Shown piece after piece: positions 17,286 to 26,991 of a DNA stretch of 64,000 nt (positions are counted from its first letter, which is position 1; the number at the start of each line of letters is the position of its first letter). The position numbers were made by a program, and so were the translations under genes. Below the pieces are notes generated by a model. That model made no database searches. It was not told the DNA's origin and saw nothing but the letters and a program-made list of their open reading frames with translations. This stretch comes from Sphingomonas kaistensis (GTDB lineage Bacteria; Pseudomonadota; Alphaproteobacteria; Sphingomonadales; Sphingomonadaceae), in contig NZ_CP145607.1 in the NCBI RefSeq assembly GCF_036884275.1, forward strand, positions 1,103,001 through 1,167,000, read 5' to 3'.

Positions 17286-18703
17286 AGGCCGCGTTCCTCG
17301 CCGCGCTGCTTGCCGCCGCTCCGGCTGCTGCGGCACAGGTGCAGCCGACGCTCCAGCAGCAGGTCGAAGCCAAGTTTGCCGAGGCGGGACCGGGAGTGCG
17401 GTTCGGGCTGGTGGTCGCGACGCTGGACGGGCGCGAGCTGCTGACGATCAACCCGGACGGCCGCTTTGTCCCGGCGTCCAACACCAAGCTGTTCACCACC
17501 ATCACCGCCTATGAGCTTCTGCCGGGGCTTGATCAGCCGGATGCGGCCGGCGGTGCGCGGGTCCGTCTGGAAGAGGGGTTGCCCGGAGAGCCGAACGTCG
17601 TGCTGGAGGGCGGTGGTGACGCACGGCTGTCGAGTGCGCCGGACTGCAAGGTGAATTGCCTATCAACGCTCGCCGATGCCGTAGCGGCTCGAACCAAGCG
17701 CGTTCGCACCGTCATCGGCAATGCTCAAGCCTTTGCCGATGAACGGTGGAGCTTCGGGATGAGCTGGAACAACATCCCGACCCGTTCCGGCACAGCGATC
17801 GCGGCTCTCGTAATCGACGACAATGAGATTGCCCTGCGCGTCACGCCAGGCGGGTCGGACCAGGCACCGACAGTCGCGGCCCCGGCCTATGTGCAGGTGG
17901 TAAACTTCGCCAAGACCGTCAGCGAAGGGAAGACCGACCTCGGCGTGCAGCGCCTTCCAGGCAGTAAGCGGGTCGTGCTGACCGGAACCATCAAAGCGGG
18001 AGCGCCGGAGGAGCTGATCCGGCTCGGCGTCGATGACCCCGCCGACTATGCGGCTTGGCGCTTCGATCAGATGTTGAAAGAACGCGGTGTTCGCGTGAAC
18101 GGCTACAGCGTTGCCCGCTATCGCACTTTTCCAAACCTGCCGCCGCCTCCGTCGCTAAGCGCCGATCTGGCCGCGCTTACGCCGCCGCCGCTTGGCGAGG
18201 ACATCGTCACCATCAACAAGTCGAGTCAGAACCTTCATGCCGAGCTGCTGCTGCGGCGCATCGGCGCGGCGCGGGGCAAGCCGAGCGTCGCCGGCGGGCT
18301 CGAGGCGGTGCGGGCGATGTTGACGCAGGCCGGCGTGCCCGAGCGCGCGGCAACGCTGGCCGACGGGTCGGGCATGTCGCCTTACAACCGCGTCAGCCCC
18401 CGCGGCGTGGTGACCATGCTGCGCTGGGCAGCGGGCCGGCCGTGGGGCGCCGACTTCCGCGCCAGCCTGCCGATCAGCGGGGTCGATGGGACGCTGCGCA
18501 ACCGCTTCCGCGACGGCGGGCTTAAGGGGCGGGTGTTCGCCAAGACCGGCTCGCTGACCGCGGCAAGCGCACTGTCGGGCTATCTCCTCACCGCGCGTGG
18601 CGAGACGTTGGTTTTCTCCGCGCTGGCCAGCGACGTGCCCGAGGACGTGCGGGCAACCGCGATCATGGACGGGGCGCTGGAGATGATCGCCGCCGCTCGC
18701 TGA
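17282..18703 (+). CDS. dacB: D-alanyl-D-alanine carboxypeptidase/endopeptidase, DacB (PBP4) family S13
   Basis: A 473-residue penicillin-binding protein of peptidase family S13, acting in the periplasm on the peptide stems and cross-links of peptidoglycan. A signal peptide (AAFLAALLAAAPAAAA) is followed by the catalytic S66-x-x-K (SNTK), the SxN motif S315-Q-N and K421-T-G (KTGSL). The start is the GTG in the GTGA overlap with the preceding M20 peptidase gene, so the two are coupled. The segment coding for roughly residues 95-305 uses noticeably more A/T-ending codons than the ends of the gene. I note this but did not measure it. Confidence 0.92.
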   Translation: MKAAFLAALLAAAPAAAAQVQPTLQQQVEAKFAEAGPGVRFGLVVATLDGRELLTINPDGRFVPASNTKLFTTITAYELLPGLDQPDAAGGARVRLEEGLPGEPNVVLEGGGDARLSSAPDCKVNCLSTLADAVAARTKRVRTVIGNAQAFADERWSFGMSWNNIPTRSGTAIAALVIDDNEIALRVTPGGSDQAPTVAAPAYVQVVNFAKTVSEGKTDLGVQRLPGSKRVVLTGTIKAGAPEELIRLGVDDPADYAAWRFDQMLKERGVRVNGYSVARYRTFPNLPPPPSLSADLAALTPPPLGEDIVTINKSSQNLHAELLLRRIGAARGKPSVAGGLEAVRAMLTQAGVPERAATLADGSGMSPYNRVSPRGVVTMLRWAAGRPWGADFRASLPISGVDGTLRNRFRDGGLKGRVFAKTGSLTAASALSGYLLTARGETLVFSALASDVPEDVRATAIMDGALEMIAAAR

Positions 18704-18857
18704 GCGTGTCCCTGTGGCACCCGCGCAACAAGCGCGCCACGCTGGCGGAAAATCGCTGGCCCGGCGGCCTGTGTGACAAAGAAAAGACTAGTCAGAAACC
18801 GGGCTTTTGCCTCCTATTCCGCCGCAACAACATCATAACCGGGGGCGGACGACGAAC

Positions 18858-21800
18858 ATGGGTCAATTGGGGGCACGGGCAGGGTTGCTGTCGATGGGAA
18901 GCGCGTTTGCAGTAGCGCTAATGCTGGCGACACCGGCTGCGGCGCAAAGCACGACGGGCAATACCACTGATCCGGCGGCGACACCGACGGGCGCCGAGAC
19001 CCCGGTCGCGCCAGCCAACACCAGCAGCGGCGACGATGGGTCGAACGAAGTGGTCGTCACCGGATCGCGCATTCGCCGCGATCCCAACAACAGCCCGCTG
19101 CCGCTGCAGATCATCACCACCCAGGAACTGGCGCGCGAGGGCATTTCCAATCCCGAGCAGTTGATCAGCTACCTCAGCACCAACGGCAACGGCGCCGACA
19201 ATCTCGCGTCCAACTCGGACGTCGTGTCGGGCGCGCAGCGCGGTACCAACGGGCTGTCGTCGGCCAACCTGCGCGGGCAGGGCAGCGCTTCGACCCTGGT
19301 GCTGCTGAACGGCCGCCGCGTCGCCGCCCACGGGCTTCAGGGCTCGGCGGTGGACGTCAACCAGATCCCCTTCGCGGCGATCGAGCGGGTCGAAGTGCTC
19401 AAGGACGGCGCGTCGGCCATCTACGGCACCGATGCGATCGGCGGCGTGATCAACTTCATCACGCGCAAGGATTATCAGGGCCTCGGCGTCCAGGGCTTCG
19501 CCGATGTGACCGAAGCGGGCGGCGGCAACATCTACCGCGTCTCGGGGATCGCCGGCTACGGCGACCTCAATGAGCAGGGTTTCAATATTATGGGCGCGGT
19601 GGCGTATAGCTCCAACCGCATCCTGCGTGGCTCGCAGCGCGATTTCGTCAACGGCAACCAACCCGAGCGCGGCCTGTCGATCGATACGCGCGGAACGCCG
19701 ATCGCGACCATCTTCAACACCGCCATCACCGCCCTGCAGGCGCCGACTGGCACGCTGACCCAAGGGCTGACGCTGACCCTTCCGAACGGTGCCAACGGGG
19801 CCGGCGGCGGGATCAACATCCTCGACCTGCCGGGCGGCGCGGGCTGCGACTCGGTCGATGGCGGGATGGCCTATGACGAAGTGCTGTGGGCCAATGCCAG
19901 CGCGCAATATGCCTGCGCCTGGGACACGGGCCGCGCCGCCGTCATCCAGCAGCCGATCGACACGCTGACCTATTACACCCGCGGCGTGGTGCGGGTCGGT
20001 GGCGGCCACGAGATCTTCGCCGAAGTCACCGGGTCGAGCGCCGACAGCTCCAAGCAATTCTCCAACGCGCAGGTGTCGGGCAACACCACGAACAGCCCGT
20101 TCTTCTATCCGCTGAATGCGCTGACCACGTCGACCTACAACGACGTCTTCAACCGGCTGAAAGCGGCCTTCCCGGCCAGCGCCGCCGCGCTCGACGGACG
20201 CTACGGACGGCCGATCGCCTTCCGCTGGCGCTGCATCGCCTGCGGTCCGCGCGAATATCAGACCAGCACTGATACCATCCGCGCCACGGTCGGCGTCGAC
20301 GGTCCGCTGTTCACCGGCTGGGATTATCGCGCCGGCGCGTCCTATGCGAAGAGCGAAAGCAAATCGGTGTTGGGGTCGGGTTATTATTATCGCGGCACCT
20401 TGGCCAACGGCACCTACGATCCGGCGGCGCCGCAGGCCGCGGGTGCACCGGCAGGCTTCCGCGGCCTGGTCGGGGCGCTCAATAGCGGCCTGCTCAATCC
20501 GTTCAGCCTGACCCAGACCGAAGCCGGCCTTGCCGCGCTGGAATCGGTTTCGGCCGAAGGCGCGACGCTTTATGGCGGCCAGTATGAGGTGAAGCAGTTC
20601 GACGGCTCGCTGTCGGGTCCGCTGTTCGACCTATTCGGCAACCGGGTGCAGGCGGCGGTCGGTGTCGATTATCGCCGCGAAACCTATTCGTTCAATGGCT
20701 CGGATGCAGGCGCCGCGACCGCGCCCGTCATCTTCCTGGCGGCGTTCGACAACGTCAACGCGCTGACGCCCAAGAAGCGGACGGTGAAGGCGGCCTATGC
20801 CGAAGTGCTGGTACCGCTGGGAAACCGGTTCGAAATCACCGGCGCGGTGCGGGTCGACGATTACACCGGCTTCGGGACCACCACCAATCCCAAGATCTCG
20901 GCCAAATTCCGCCCGATTGATCCGGTGATGTTCCGCGGCTCGTACAACACCGGCTTTCGGGTGCCGTCGTTCAACCAGATCTTCAACGGCACCACCATCT
21001 CGCCCAACCCGGGCAATACTTTGGTGGACCCGACGCTCTGCCCGCAAGGATCCGTCAACGGTCCGCAACCGGGCTGTGCGCCGATCACTCCGGATTCGCT
21101 GACGGGCGGCAATCTCGCGCTCGGGCCGGAAACCAGCAAGCAGTGGACCGTGGGTGTAGTGATCGAGCCGGCGCGGCAGTTCAGCCTGGCGCTCGATTAC
21201 TGGAATATCGCCGTCGACGACACGATCGGGTCGATCACGCTGACCCAGCTCCTCGCCAACATCAACGCCTTCCCGGCGCGCATTGCGCGGACCAACGGGA
21301 TCATCACCGGGGTCGATCTTCGCACCGGCAACTTCGGCTCGCGCCGGACCGAGGGCCTGGAAGTCGCCGCCCGCGCGGGTGCCGACCTGTTCGGCGGTCA
21401 GCTGACGGCGGGCCTCGACGGCACGCGGATCCTGACCAAGAAGGAAAAGCTGCTTCCGAACCTTGCCTACACCGATCTCGTCGGGGTGTTCAGCCTGACC
21501 GGCGACCTCGGTCTCAAGTGGAAGCACAATGCCTTTGTCGGCTTCCGCACCGGGGCGTGGAATTTCACCCTCTCGCAGATCTTCCGCAACGGTTATCGCA
21601 ACTTCGCGCTGCCGGGCAGCGCCGCGCGGCCGCTCTACAATCCGCGGGTCAAGGATTACGTGATCTACAATGCGGCGGTGAGCTGGGAGCCGTGGAAGGA
21701 CCTGCGCCTGACTGCGGGCGTCAAGAACCTGTTCGACAAGGATCCGCCGTTCGCGATCACCTACGACAGCAACACCGGCGCGGGCTCGAGCTGGGAGCCG

Positions 21801-21860
21801 CGCGTGGCCGACCCGCGCGGGCGGGCGTTCACGCTCAATCTCGACTGGAAACTGTTCTAA
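18858..21860 (+). CDS. TonB-dependent outer membrane receptor
   Basis: A 1000-residue outer membrane transporter. After a signal peptide (AFAVALMLATPAAAQ) comes a low-complexity Thr/Ala linker. The TonB-box-like NEVVVTGSRIRR and the plug domain follow (VLLNGRRVAAHG, VEVLKDGASAIYGTDAIGGV), then a 22-strand-type barrel ending ..RAFTLNLDWKLF with the usual terminal Phe. The length and wording match the large sphingomonad/xanthomonad receptors often linked to peptide or oligosaccharide uptake. Neighbouring peptidases would fit a peptide substrate, but this is inference. The ATG lies 51 bases downstream of a possible TTG extension that lacks signal-peptide character. Confidence 0.93.
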   Translation: MGQLGARAGLLSMGSAFAVALMLATPAAAQSTTGNTTDPAATPTGAETPVAPANTSSGDDGSNEVVVTGSRIRRDPNNSPLPLQIITTQELAREGISNPEQLISYLSTNGNGADNLASNSDVVSGAQRGTNGLSSANLRGQGSASTLVLLNGRRVAAHGLQGSAVDVNQIPFAAIERVEVLKDGASAIYGTDAIGGVINFITRKDYQGLGVQGFADVTEAGGGNIYRVSGIAGYGDLNEQGFNIMGAVAYSSNRILRGSQRDFVNGNQPERGLSIDTRGTPIATIFNTAITALQAPTGTLTQGLTLTLPNGANGAGGGINILDLPGGAGCDSVDGGMAYDEVLWANASAQYACAWDTGRAAVIQQPIDTLTYYTRGVVRVGGGHEIFAEVTGSSADSSKQFSNAQVSGNTTNSPFFYPLNALTTSTYNDVFNRLKAAFPASAAALDGRYGRPIAFRWRCIACGPREYQTSTDTIRATVGVDGPLFTGWDYRAGASYAKSESKSVLGSGYYYRGTLANGTYDPAAPQAAGAPAGFRGLVGALNSGLLNPFSLTQTEAGLAALESVSAEGATLYGGQYEVKQFDGSLSGPLFDLFGNRVQAAVGVDYRRETYSFNGSDAGAATAPVIFLAAFDNVNALTPKKRTVKAAYAEVLVPLGNRFEITGAVRVDDYTGFGTTTNPKISAKFRPIDPVMFRGSYNTGFRVPSFNQIFNGTTISPNPGNTLVDPTLCPQGSVNGPQPGCAPITPDSLTGGNLALGPETSKQWTVGVVIEPARQFSLALDYWNIAVDDTIGSITLTQLLANINAFPARIARTNGIITGVDLRTGNFGSRRTEGLEVAARAGADLFGGQLTAGLDGTRILTKKEKLLPNLAYTDLVGVFSLTGDLGLKWKHNAFVGFRTGAWNFTLSQIFRNGYRNFALPGSAARPLYNPRVKDYVIYNAAVSWEPWKDLRLTAGVKNLFDKDPPFAITYDSNTGAGSSWEPRVADPRGRAFTLNLDWKLF

Positions 21861-21882
21861 GTCACCGGATGCAGGGGGAGGA

Positions 21883-21910
21883 GGGCTCGGCCGGTGGCCG
21901 GGCCCTTTTT
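21883..21910 (+). terminator. Rho-independent terminator after the TonB receptor gene
   Basis: GGGCTCGGCC pairs with GGCCGGGCCC around GGT (ten base pairs, one G-U), followed directly by TTTTT. It separates the receptor gene from the convergent serine hydrolase gene. Confidence 0.85.
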
Positions 21911-21915
21911 CTTGT

Positions 21916-23121
21916 CTAGCGCAAGTTGGCGGCGAACCATTCCTCGATCGCCTTGAAGGCCGAGCGGCCGGCGGGCGGGTCCTTGCCGTTGTTGGCGGCG
22001 ACAAAGGCGATGCCGGTCCGGCGCACGGGGTCGAACCACAGGCCCGAGCGGACGCGATAGGCTTCGCCGGCGTGGCCGAGGAGGCGGCGCCCGGTGCCAC
22101 TGAGGTCGTCGCGGCAGTTGGTGCCCGGCGCGGGGATAAGCTGAATGGCGAGGCCGTAGGAGCAGTAAAATCCTTCGTCGGTGGCCCCATTGTTGCCGTT
22201 GAACGTCCACGCCGGGCTGGTCATCGCGCGGATGCTTGCCGACGACAGGAATGCGCGCCCCGCATGCCTGCCGTCGTTCAGCAGCATCCGGCCGATCACC
22301 GTCAGCCCAGCGGCGGAGATGCGCAGGCCACCTTGCGGCGAGAAGAGCGCGCCATTGGTGCCGGGTACATAGTCATCGAGGGTGCATTCGACGCCCGGTT
22401 CGACAAACACCGGACAGGCCGGGCGCTTGCCGCGCAGATCGTCGAGGATCGCCGAGCCGTCCTGGTCGTAGAGCACGACCGCTTTGCCTGCGGCGGAATC
22501 GCTGCAGGTCGCCCAGTTGAAGCAGGCGTCGAGGCCGAGTGGCTCCAGCACCTCCGCGCGGGCGACGCGGTCGAAGCGCTCGCCCGTCGCGCGCTCGATC
22601 ACCGTTCCGACGAGACCGAAGTTGAGATTGGAATAGCGAAAGAAACTGCCCGGCGCGTGATCGGGATCGAATGAGCCGGCGTCCTCGGCCTGGGGGCGGA
22701 TCGCCTTGCCAAGGCGGACGACGTAATTCTCGCCATTGTCCTGCACGCTGCCGGTGTGGCTGAGCAGCATGCGCAGGGTGATCGGGCGATCGGGAAATGC
22801 GGAATTACGCAGGCGCCAGCCGAGCCAGGTCGAGACGTCGCGGTCGAGGTCGAGCTTGCCCTGCTCGACCAGCCTTAGGACGGTGAGCGCGGTGACGATC
22901 TTGGAGACCGAGGCGACGCGGATCGGATCGTCGGGCGTGATCTGCCTCCCGGTGACGCGATCGGCGATCCCGCCGGCGCCCGACGCGCGGATCGCGCCAG
23001 CATCGAAGCGTGCCCAGGCCCAGGCGACTTCGGGCGGCGGGGCGTAAGGGGCGGAGCGTTCGGCGGTCATGCAGCCGGCCAGCGGCAAGGCCACGAGCGC
23101 GAGGAGGGCACGGCGGGTCAC
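21916..23121 (-). CDS. Beta-lactamase-family serine hydrolase lipoprotein
   Basis: A 401-residue serine hydrolase of the class C beta-lactamase/esterase fold. It has a lipoprotein signal (LLALVALPLAGC) followed by the catalytic SVSK tetrad, a YSN motif (FRYSNLNFGLVG) and LRMLLSHTGSV, typical of this family. A C-terminal HAGEAYRVRSGLWFDP stands where KTG-like motifs usually occur. Members hydrolyse beta-lactams, D-amino-acid peptides or esters, so resistance should not be assumed. The start is the GTG that overlaps the stop of the LD-carboxypeptidase gene (GTGA). The pair suggests a role in muropeptide recycling at the envelope. Confidence 0.85.
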   Translation of the reverse strand: MTRRALLALVALPLAGCMTAERSAPYAPPPEVAWAWARFDAGAIRASGAGGIADRVTGRQITPDDPIRVASVSKIVTALTVLRLVEQGKLDLDRDVSTWLGWRLRNSAFPDRPITLRMLLSHTGSVQDNGENYVVRLGKAIRPQAEDAGSFDPDHAPGSFFRYSNLNFGLVGTVIERATGERFDRVARAEVLEPLGLDACFNWATCSDSAAGKAVVLYDQDGSAILDDLRGKRPACPVFVEPGVECTLDDYVPGTNGALFSPQGGLRISAAGLTVIGRMLLNDGRHAGRAFLSSASIRAMTSPAWTFNGNNGATDEGFYCSYGLAIQLIPAPGTNCRDDLSGTGRRLLGHAGEAYRVRSGLWFDPVRRTGIAFVAANNGKDPPAGRSAFKAIEEWFAANLR

Positions 23122-24161
23122 GCCACCGGCGCTTCGAGCAGGCGGATGGTGCCCGCGTCGGCGTCGATCTCGGCGCGGCAGCCGACCGGCAGGCTGAACT
23201 GATTGTCGATGTGGCCGAACATCGCGCCGGTGTAGACGGGTACGCCGAGCGGGGTGAGGTGCTGGGCGAGCACTTCGTCGAGCGTGAACAGGCTGGTCGA
23301 GCCGTCCGACGGCTTGCAGTTGGTGCATTGCCCGAACACCACGCCGGCGACCCGGCGCAGGATTCCGGCCTGACCGATCTGCGTCAGCATGCGGTCGATC
23401 CGGTAGGGCGCTTCGTCGGTGTCCTCGAGAAACAGGATTGCGCCGCTGAAGTCGGGCAGCCAGGGGGTGCCGACGAGGCTGGTCAGCACGGTGAGATTGC
23501 CGCCGAGCAGCTTGCCGCTCGCCTTGCCCGGGCGCAGCGTTTGGGTTCGGCCTTGGCGCTGCACCAGCCGGTCCTGCTCGGCGATCGGGTTGCGATAAAG
23601 CGGCAGCTTGCCGTCGAACGCCAGGTCGCGAAAGGCGGCATAGCTGTATTTGCTCCAGCTGCTCCCGGCAGTCGGTCCGTGAATAGTCGGGAAACCGGCG
23701 CGGGCCTGGATCGCGAGGTGCAGTGCGGTGATGTCGCTGAAGCCGACCAGCAGCTTGGGATTAGCGCGGATGGTCGCCCAGTTGAGATAGGGCAGCATCC
23801 GCTGCGAGCCCCAGCCGCCGCGCAGCGCCATGACCGCGTTGACGCTGCGATCGGCAAAGGCGGCGTTCAGGTCGGCGGCGCGGTTCTTGTCGGTTCCGGC
23901 GAGATAGCCGAAGCGGTCTTTCCAGTGCGGCTGGGGGACGGGCACCAGCCCCATCGCGACCATCGCTTCGGTGACCAGCTGGAAATCGAGCTGGTCGGCG
24001 TAGAAGCCAGCCGGAGCGACTAGCGCCACCCGGTCGCCGGTGCGCAGGCGCGGGGGCTTGGCGCGTGAGGTTGCGGCGGCGGGCAGCCGGGCGGGGAGGG
24101 CCATCGCCGCTCCCACCGCGCCGAGGGCTGCAAGGGCTTCACGTCGCTGCATGCTGATCAT
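23118..24161 (-). CDS. LD-carboxypeptidase (peptidase family S66)
   Basis: A protein of about 347 residues in the LdcA/microcin-self-immunity family, which removes the terminal D-Ala from muropeptide tetrapeptides. The family's nucleophile Ser lies in LVGFSDITALH, the Glu in FLEDTDEAPYRIDRM and the His in MFGHIDNQ. Cytoplasmic LdcA lacks a leader, but here the N-terminus MQRREALAALGAVGAAMALPA resembles a twin-arginine or Sec signal, so this copy may be exported. Two ATGs (24161 and 24152) are possible and neither has a good ribosome-binding site. The next gene overlaps by four bases. Confidence 0.87.
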   Translation of the reverse strand: MISMQRREALAALGAVGAAMALPARLPAAATSRAKPPRLRTGDRVALVAPAGFYADQLDFQLVTEAMVAMGLVPVPQPHWKDRFGYLAGTDKNRAADLNAAFADRSVNAVMALRGGWGSQRMLPYLNWATIRANPKLLVGFSDITALHLAIQARAGFPTIHGPTAGSSWSKYSYAAFRDLAFDGKLPLYRNPIAEQDRLVQRQGRTQTLRPGKASGKLLGGNLTVLTSLVGTPWLPDFSGAILFLEDTDEAPYRIDRMLTQIGQAGILRRVAGVVFGQCTNCKPSDGSTSLFTLDEVLAQHLTPLGVPVYTGAMFGHIDNQFSLPVGCRAEIDADAGTIRLLEAPVA

Positions 24162-24251
24162 GGGCGGCGAGGATAAGCAGGCGGGCCGAGAGTGCAACCG
24201 AGCGCGGGGCTGCTAGGATGGCGGCGTGATGTTGCCGACTGTCCGCCGCGC

Positions 24252-25457
24252 ATGACCGCCGACGTCCTCGTGCTGGGCGCGGGCGTGGTTGGCGTGGCGA
24301 CCGCCGAAGCGCTGATGCGGCGCGGACTGTCGGTGATGCTGGTCGATCGCGCCACCGGACCGGGGGCGGGCGCGAGCTTCGCCAATGGCGGGCAGCTAAG
24401 CTATTCCTATACCGACGCCCTGTCCTCACCGAGCCTGCTGAAACGCCTGCCCGGTATCCTTGCCGCGACCGATCCTGCCTTTCGCGTCGCGAAGCGGTTC
24501 GATCCCAATTATCTGCGCTGGTGCCTCGCTTTCTTTGCGCAAGGCCGGGCCGGGCGGTTTGCGGCCAACAGCCTCGCCGGCTTGACCCTCGCGCTTCGGT
24601 CGCGGGCGTTGATGGAAGAGTTGCTCGGTCGCCTGCCGCTTGAGTTTGCGCATCAGGTGCCGGGCAAGCTGCTCTTGCACGAGGAGGCGGCCGCCTTTCG
24701 CGCTGCCAGCACTATTGCCGCGGCGAAGCGGGAGCGCGGGATCGAGGTGCGGGCGCTGTCGCCGGACGAGGCGGTTGGGGTGGAGCCGGCGCTGGCATCT
24801 GTCGCAGGCCGACTTGCCGGCGCCATCTTTGCGCCGGGCGATGCGGTCGGCGACCCGCATCTGTTTTGCCTGGCGCTGGTCGAGAAGCTGCAGCAGCAAG
24901 GATTACAGACCCGTTTCGGCGCGACCGTCAAGCGGATTGAGGGGTCAGCCGAGCCCGCGCTTCACCTGACAAGCGGCGAGCGCATCGCGGCACGGTACCT
25001 CGTCGTCGCGGCGGGTCCGCAAGCGGCAACGCTCCTCCGCCCGCTCGGCTGGCGCGTGCCGATCATGCCGGTGCGAGGGCACTCGCTGACCCTGCCGCCG
25101 GGAGAGCGAGCGCCGCGGGTCAGCATTACCGACGTCGCCCGCAAGCTCGTCTTCTGCCGGCTTGGCGAGAAGATCCGGATTGCCGGATTGGCCGATGTCG
25201 GGTTTGGGAGCCGCGCGGTCGATCCTGTTCGGCTAGCGGCATTGCGCGAGGCAGCCCGGCAGAGCCTGCCCGAAGCCGCCGACTATGCGGTTGGGGGCTA
25301 CGCGTGGGCCGGCCTACGACCCGTCACCCCCGGCAGCCTGCCGATCGTCGCGCGGCGCGGTGCGATCACCGTCAATGTCGGCCACGGCGGCCTCGGCTGG
25401 ACCTATGCGCTCGCCACGGCAGAGCGCGCCGGGAAGCTGGTCGGGCAGGACAATTGA
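24252..25457 (+). CDS. dadA: D-amino acid dehydrogenase (DadA-like FAD oxidoreductase)
   Basis: A 401-residue flavoprotein of the DAO family. The N-terminal Rossmann motif is VLVLGAGVVGVATAEAL, followed by VDRATGPGAGASFANGGQLS, the DadA-type FAD contact, and the C-terminal GGYAWAGLRPVTPGSLPIVA plus NVGHGGLGWTYALATA. DadA oxidises D-amino acids such as D-Ala to 2-oxo acids and passes electrons to the respiratory chain. It is divergent from the LD-carboxypeptidase gene, so released D-Ala could be its substrate. The ATG was chosen because it sits just before the dinucleotide fold. Exact substrate range uncertain. Confidence 0.87.
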   Translation: MTADVLVLGAGVVGVATAEALMRRGLSVMLVDRATGPGAGASFANGGQLSYSYTDALSSPSLLKRLPGILAATDPAFRVAKRFDPNYLRWCLAFFAQGRAGRFAANSLAGLTLALRSRALMEELLGRLPLEFAHQVPGKLLLHEEAAAFRAASTIAAAKRERGIEVRALSPDEAVGVEPALASVAGRLAGAIFAPGDAVGDPHLFCLALVEKLQQQGLQTRFGATVKRIEGSAEPALHLTSGERIAARYLVVAAGPQAATLLRPLGWRVPIMPVRGHSLTLPPGERAPRVSITDVARKLVFCRLGEKIRIAGLADVGFGSRAVDPVRLAALREAARQSLPEAADYAVGGYAWAGLRPVTPGSLPIVARRGAITVNVGHGGLGWTYALATAERAGKLVGQDN

Positions 25458-25695
25458 AAATGGGGTTGGCCAGCTCAGCCGTGGTGCTCCACAGACGACA
25501 AAGATGGGCACTCACATCATTGGGCAATTTCTCTCGCGCGACCCTTATTCACGCGATGAAGATGCACCTCTCTCTTTTGCATAGTGTCGATAGCGCAGAA
25601 AGTGCTCAATCTTCTCAAGGCAATGCAGGTTAATGCTGCGCGCAATCGGCTAATGATGTAAAGTCCGGCAGACCGGTTCGCTTGGGGGAGTGACA

Positions 25696-26205
25696 GTGAT
25701 TCTGTTGTCGGCCTTGGCTTTTATCATCAGCACCGTTCCCGAGACCGACTTCGGTATTCGCCCGGTCAGGGCCGAGGTGTTATCTGTCCGGCCTGTCATC
25801 AGGAATACCGAGCAAAGCATGGGCGATTTCCGCCTTTCCTCGGCGGCCAGCTTTGTCGCTCAGTTCGGGCGGGTCACCAGTCTGAAGCGGTCGCCCGATC
25901 ACAATCGCCGGGTCGGCGGGGCGTCGAACAGCTGGCACCTGCACGGCCGCGCCGTGGACGTGGTGCGCTCTTCAGGCGTGAGCCATGCAAGTCTTGCCGC
26001 CTCTCTTCGCCAGCGCGGCTATCATCTCCTCGAATCGCTCGACGAAGGCGATCACAGCCACTTTGCGTTCGGTAACGGCTTACGCGTGGCTCCCCGCCGG
26101 AGCGGCGCGGAGCAGATGGCCGAGATCAAGCGCGAGGCGGACTATTTCCGCTTCATCGAGGTGCCTTCCCCCCGCCAGCAAAGCCGCAAGTCAGCGCTTC
26201 GTTGA
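25696..26205 (+). CDS. M15-type peptidase (D-Ala-D-Ala carboxypeptidase-like)
   Basis: About 169 residues. Near the N-terminus is a hydrophobic segment (ILLSALAFIISTV) that could be a signal anchor. The zinc motif S79-x-H81-x-x-G-x-A-x-D88 (SWHLHGRAVD) and the later GDHSHF (third ligand H120 or H122) match the peptidase M15A group, which includes phage-type endolysins and DacA-like wall enzymes. A GGGGGAG lies five bases before the GTG at 25696; the GTG at 25690 overlaps it and is less likely. The last 15 bases overlap the end of the convergent TPR gene. The preceding 240 bases hold nothing recognisable and are AT-richer. Confidence 0.78.
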   Translation: MILLSALAFIISTVPETDFGIRPVRAEVLSVRPVIRNTEQSMGDFRLSSAASFVAQFGRVTSLKRSPDHNRRVGGASNSWHLHGRAVDVVRSSGVSHASLAASLRQRGYHLLESLDEGDHSHFAFGNGLRVAPRRSGAEQMAEIKREADYFRFIEVPSPRQQSRKSALR

Positions 26206-26991
26206 CGTCGATGGCGCGGCAAGCGCGAGATTGTTGGCGGCCCGCGTAAACCAGAATTCGCTCTGTTCGAGAGCTCCTGCAAAGGCCGCTTGCGCTTTTT
26301 CGTTCTGGCCAGCCTGAAGTGCGAGAACGCCCGCGTCGTTCAGCCGTGCTGCAAAGGACAAACTGCTTTCCCCTTCGCGGCGGCGGGGAAGGTCGGCAGC
26401 GAGCGCCGAGGCCGCGAGTTCGAGGTTCGCCTGTATCCGCTTGTCGTCCGGGGCCAGCGCGGCCGCCTTGCCGATCAGCCGATGCGCTTCCGACCACTGG
26501 CCGCGCAAGAGCAGCGACCAGCCAGAATTATTGACAAGCTGCGGCGAGGTCGGATCGAGCTTCAGGCCGTGCCGATAGGCGGCGTCCGCGGCCGACCAAT
26601 CCTCTCGCCGGTCGGCAAGAACGCCGCGAAGGCTGAACAAGCGCGGTCCCGCATCGGGCAAGGCGGCGCCGGAATCGAGCAACGCCATGGCCTCCTTGTC
26701 ATGGCCTTGCTTCAACGCGGCGATGGCAGCCTGCTCGAAGAGATTGCCGCTTCGCTTCCCGCCGAGGATGAGCGCCTGGTAACGCGCCGTCGCTTCGGCC
26801 CAGCGTCCTTCGGCAAAGGCAAGATCGGCAAGCAGGTGATCGAGGGCTGGTCCCGAGGCCCCTTCGCCCATGGCCTTGCGGACCATCTCCCGCGCCTGGA
26901 TGGGCCGGCCTTGCCGAAGGGCGTGCCTCGCCTCCGCCACCTCATCGACGGTGGGCGCCGAGACCGCGAGCAACAGGGCAAGGGCAAGCAT
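26191..26991 (-). CDS. TPR protein at the end of the Tad operon
   Basis: A 266-residue protein with a signal-like start (MLALALLLAVSAPTV) and tetratricopeptide-like helix pairs through its length (for example AEGRWAEATARYQALI, then LVNNSGWSLLLRGQWSEAHRLI). TPR proteins such as TadD serve as assembly or pilotin-like scaffolds in Tad systems. It is the last gene of the operon, joined to the preceding TPR lipoprotein gene by a TGATG overlap. TadD is the closest functional guess but identity was not established. Confidence 0.72.
   Translation of the reverse strand: MLALALLLAVSAPTVDEVAEARHALRQGRPIQAREMVRKAMGEGASGPALDHLLADLAFAEGRWAEATARYQALILGGKRSGNLFEQAAIAALKQGHDKEAMALLDSGAALPDAGPRLFSLRGVLADRREDWSAADAAYRHGLKLDPTSPQLVNNSGWSLLLRGQWSEAHRLIGKAAALAPDDKRIQANLELAASALAADLPRRREGESSLSFAARLNDAGVLALQAGQNEKAQAAFAGALEQSEFWFTRAANNLALAAPSTSTKR

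Noticed and set aside
21916..23121. Calling the serine hydrolase an antibiotic-resistance beta-lactamase
   Set aside because: SVSK and YSN are shared with esterases and D-peptidases, and the context is wall recycling, so resistance is not supported.
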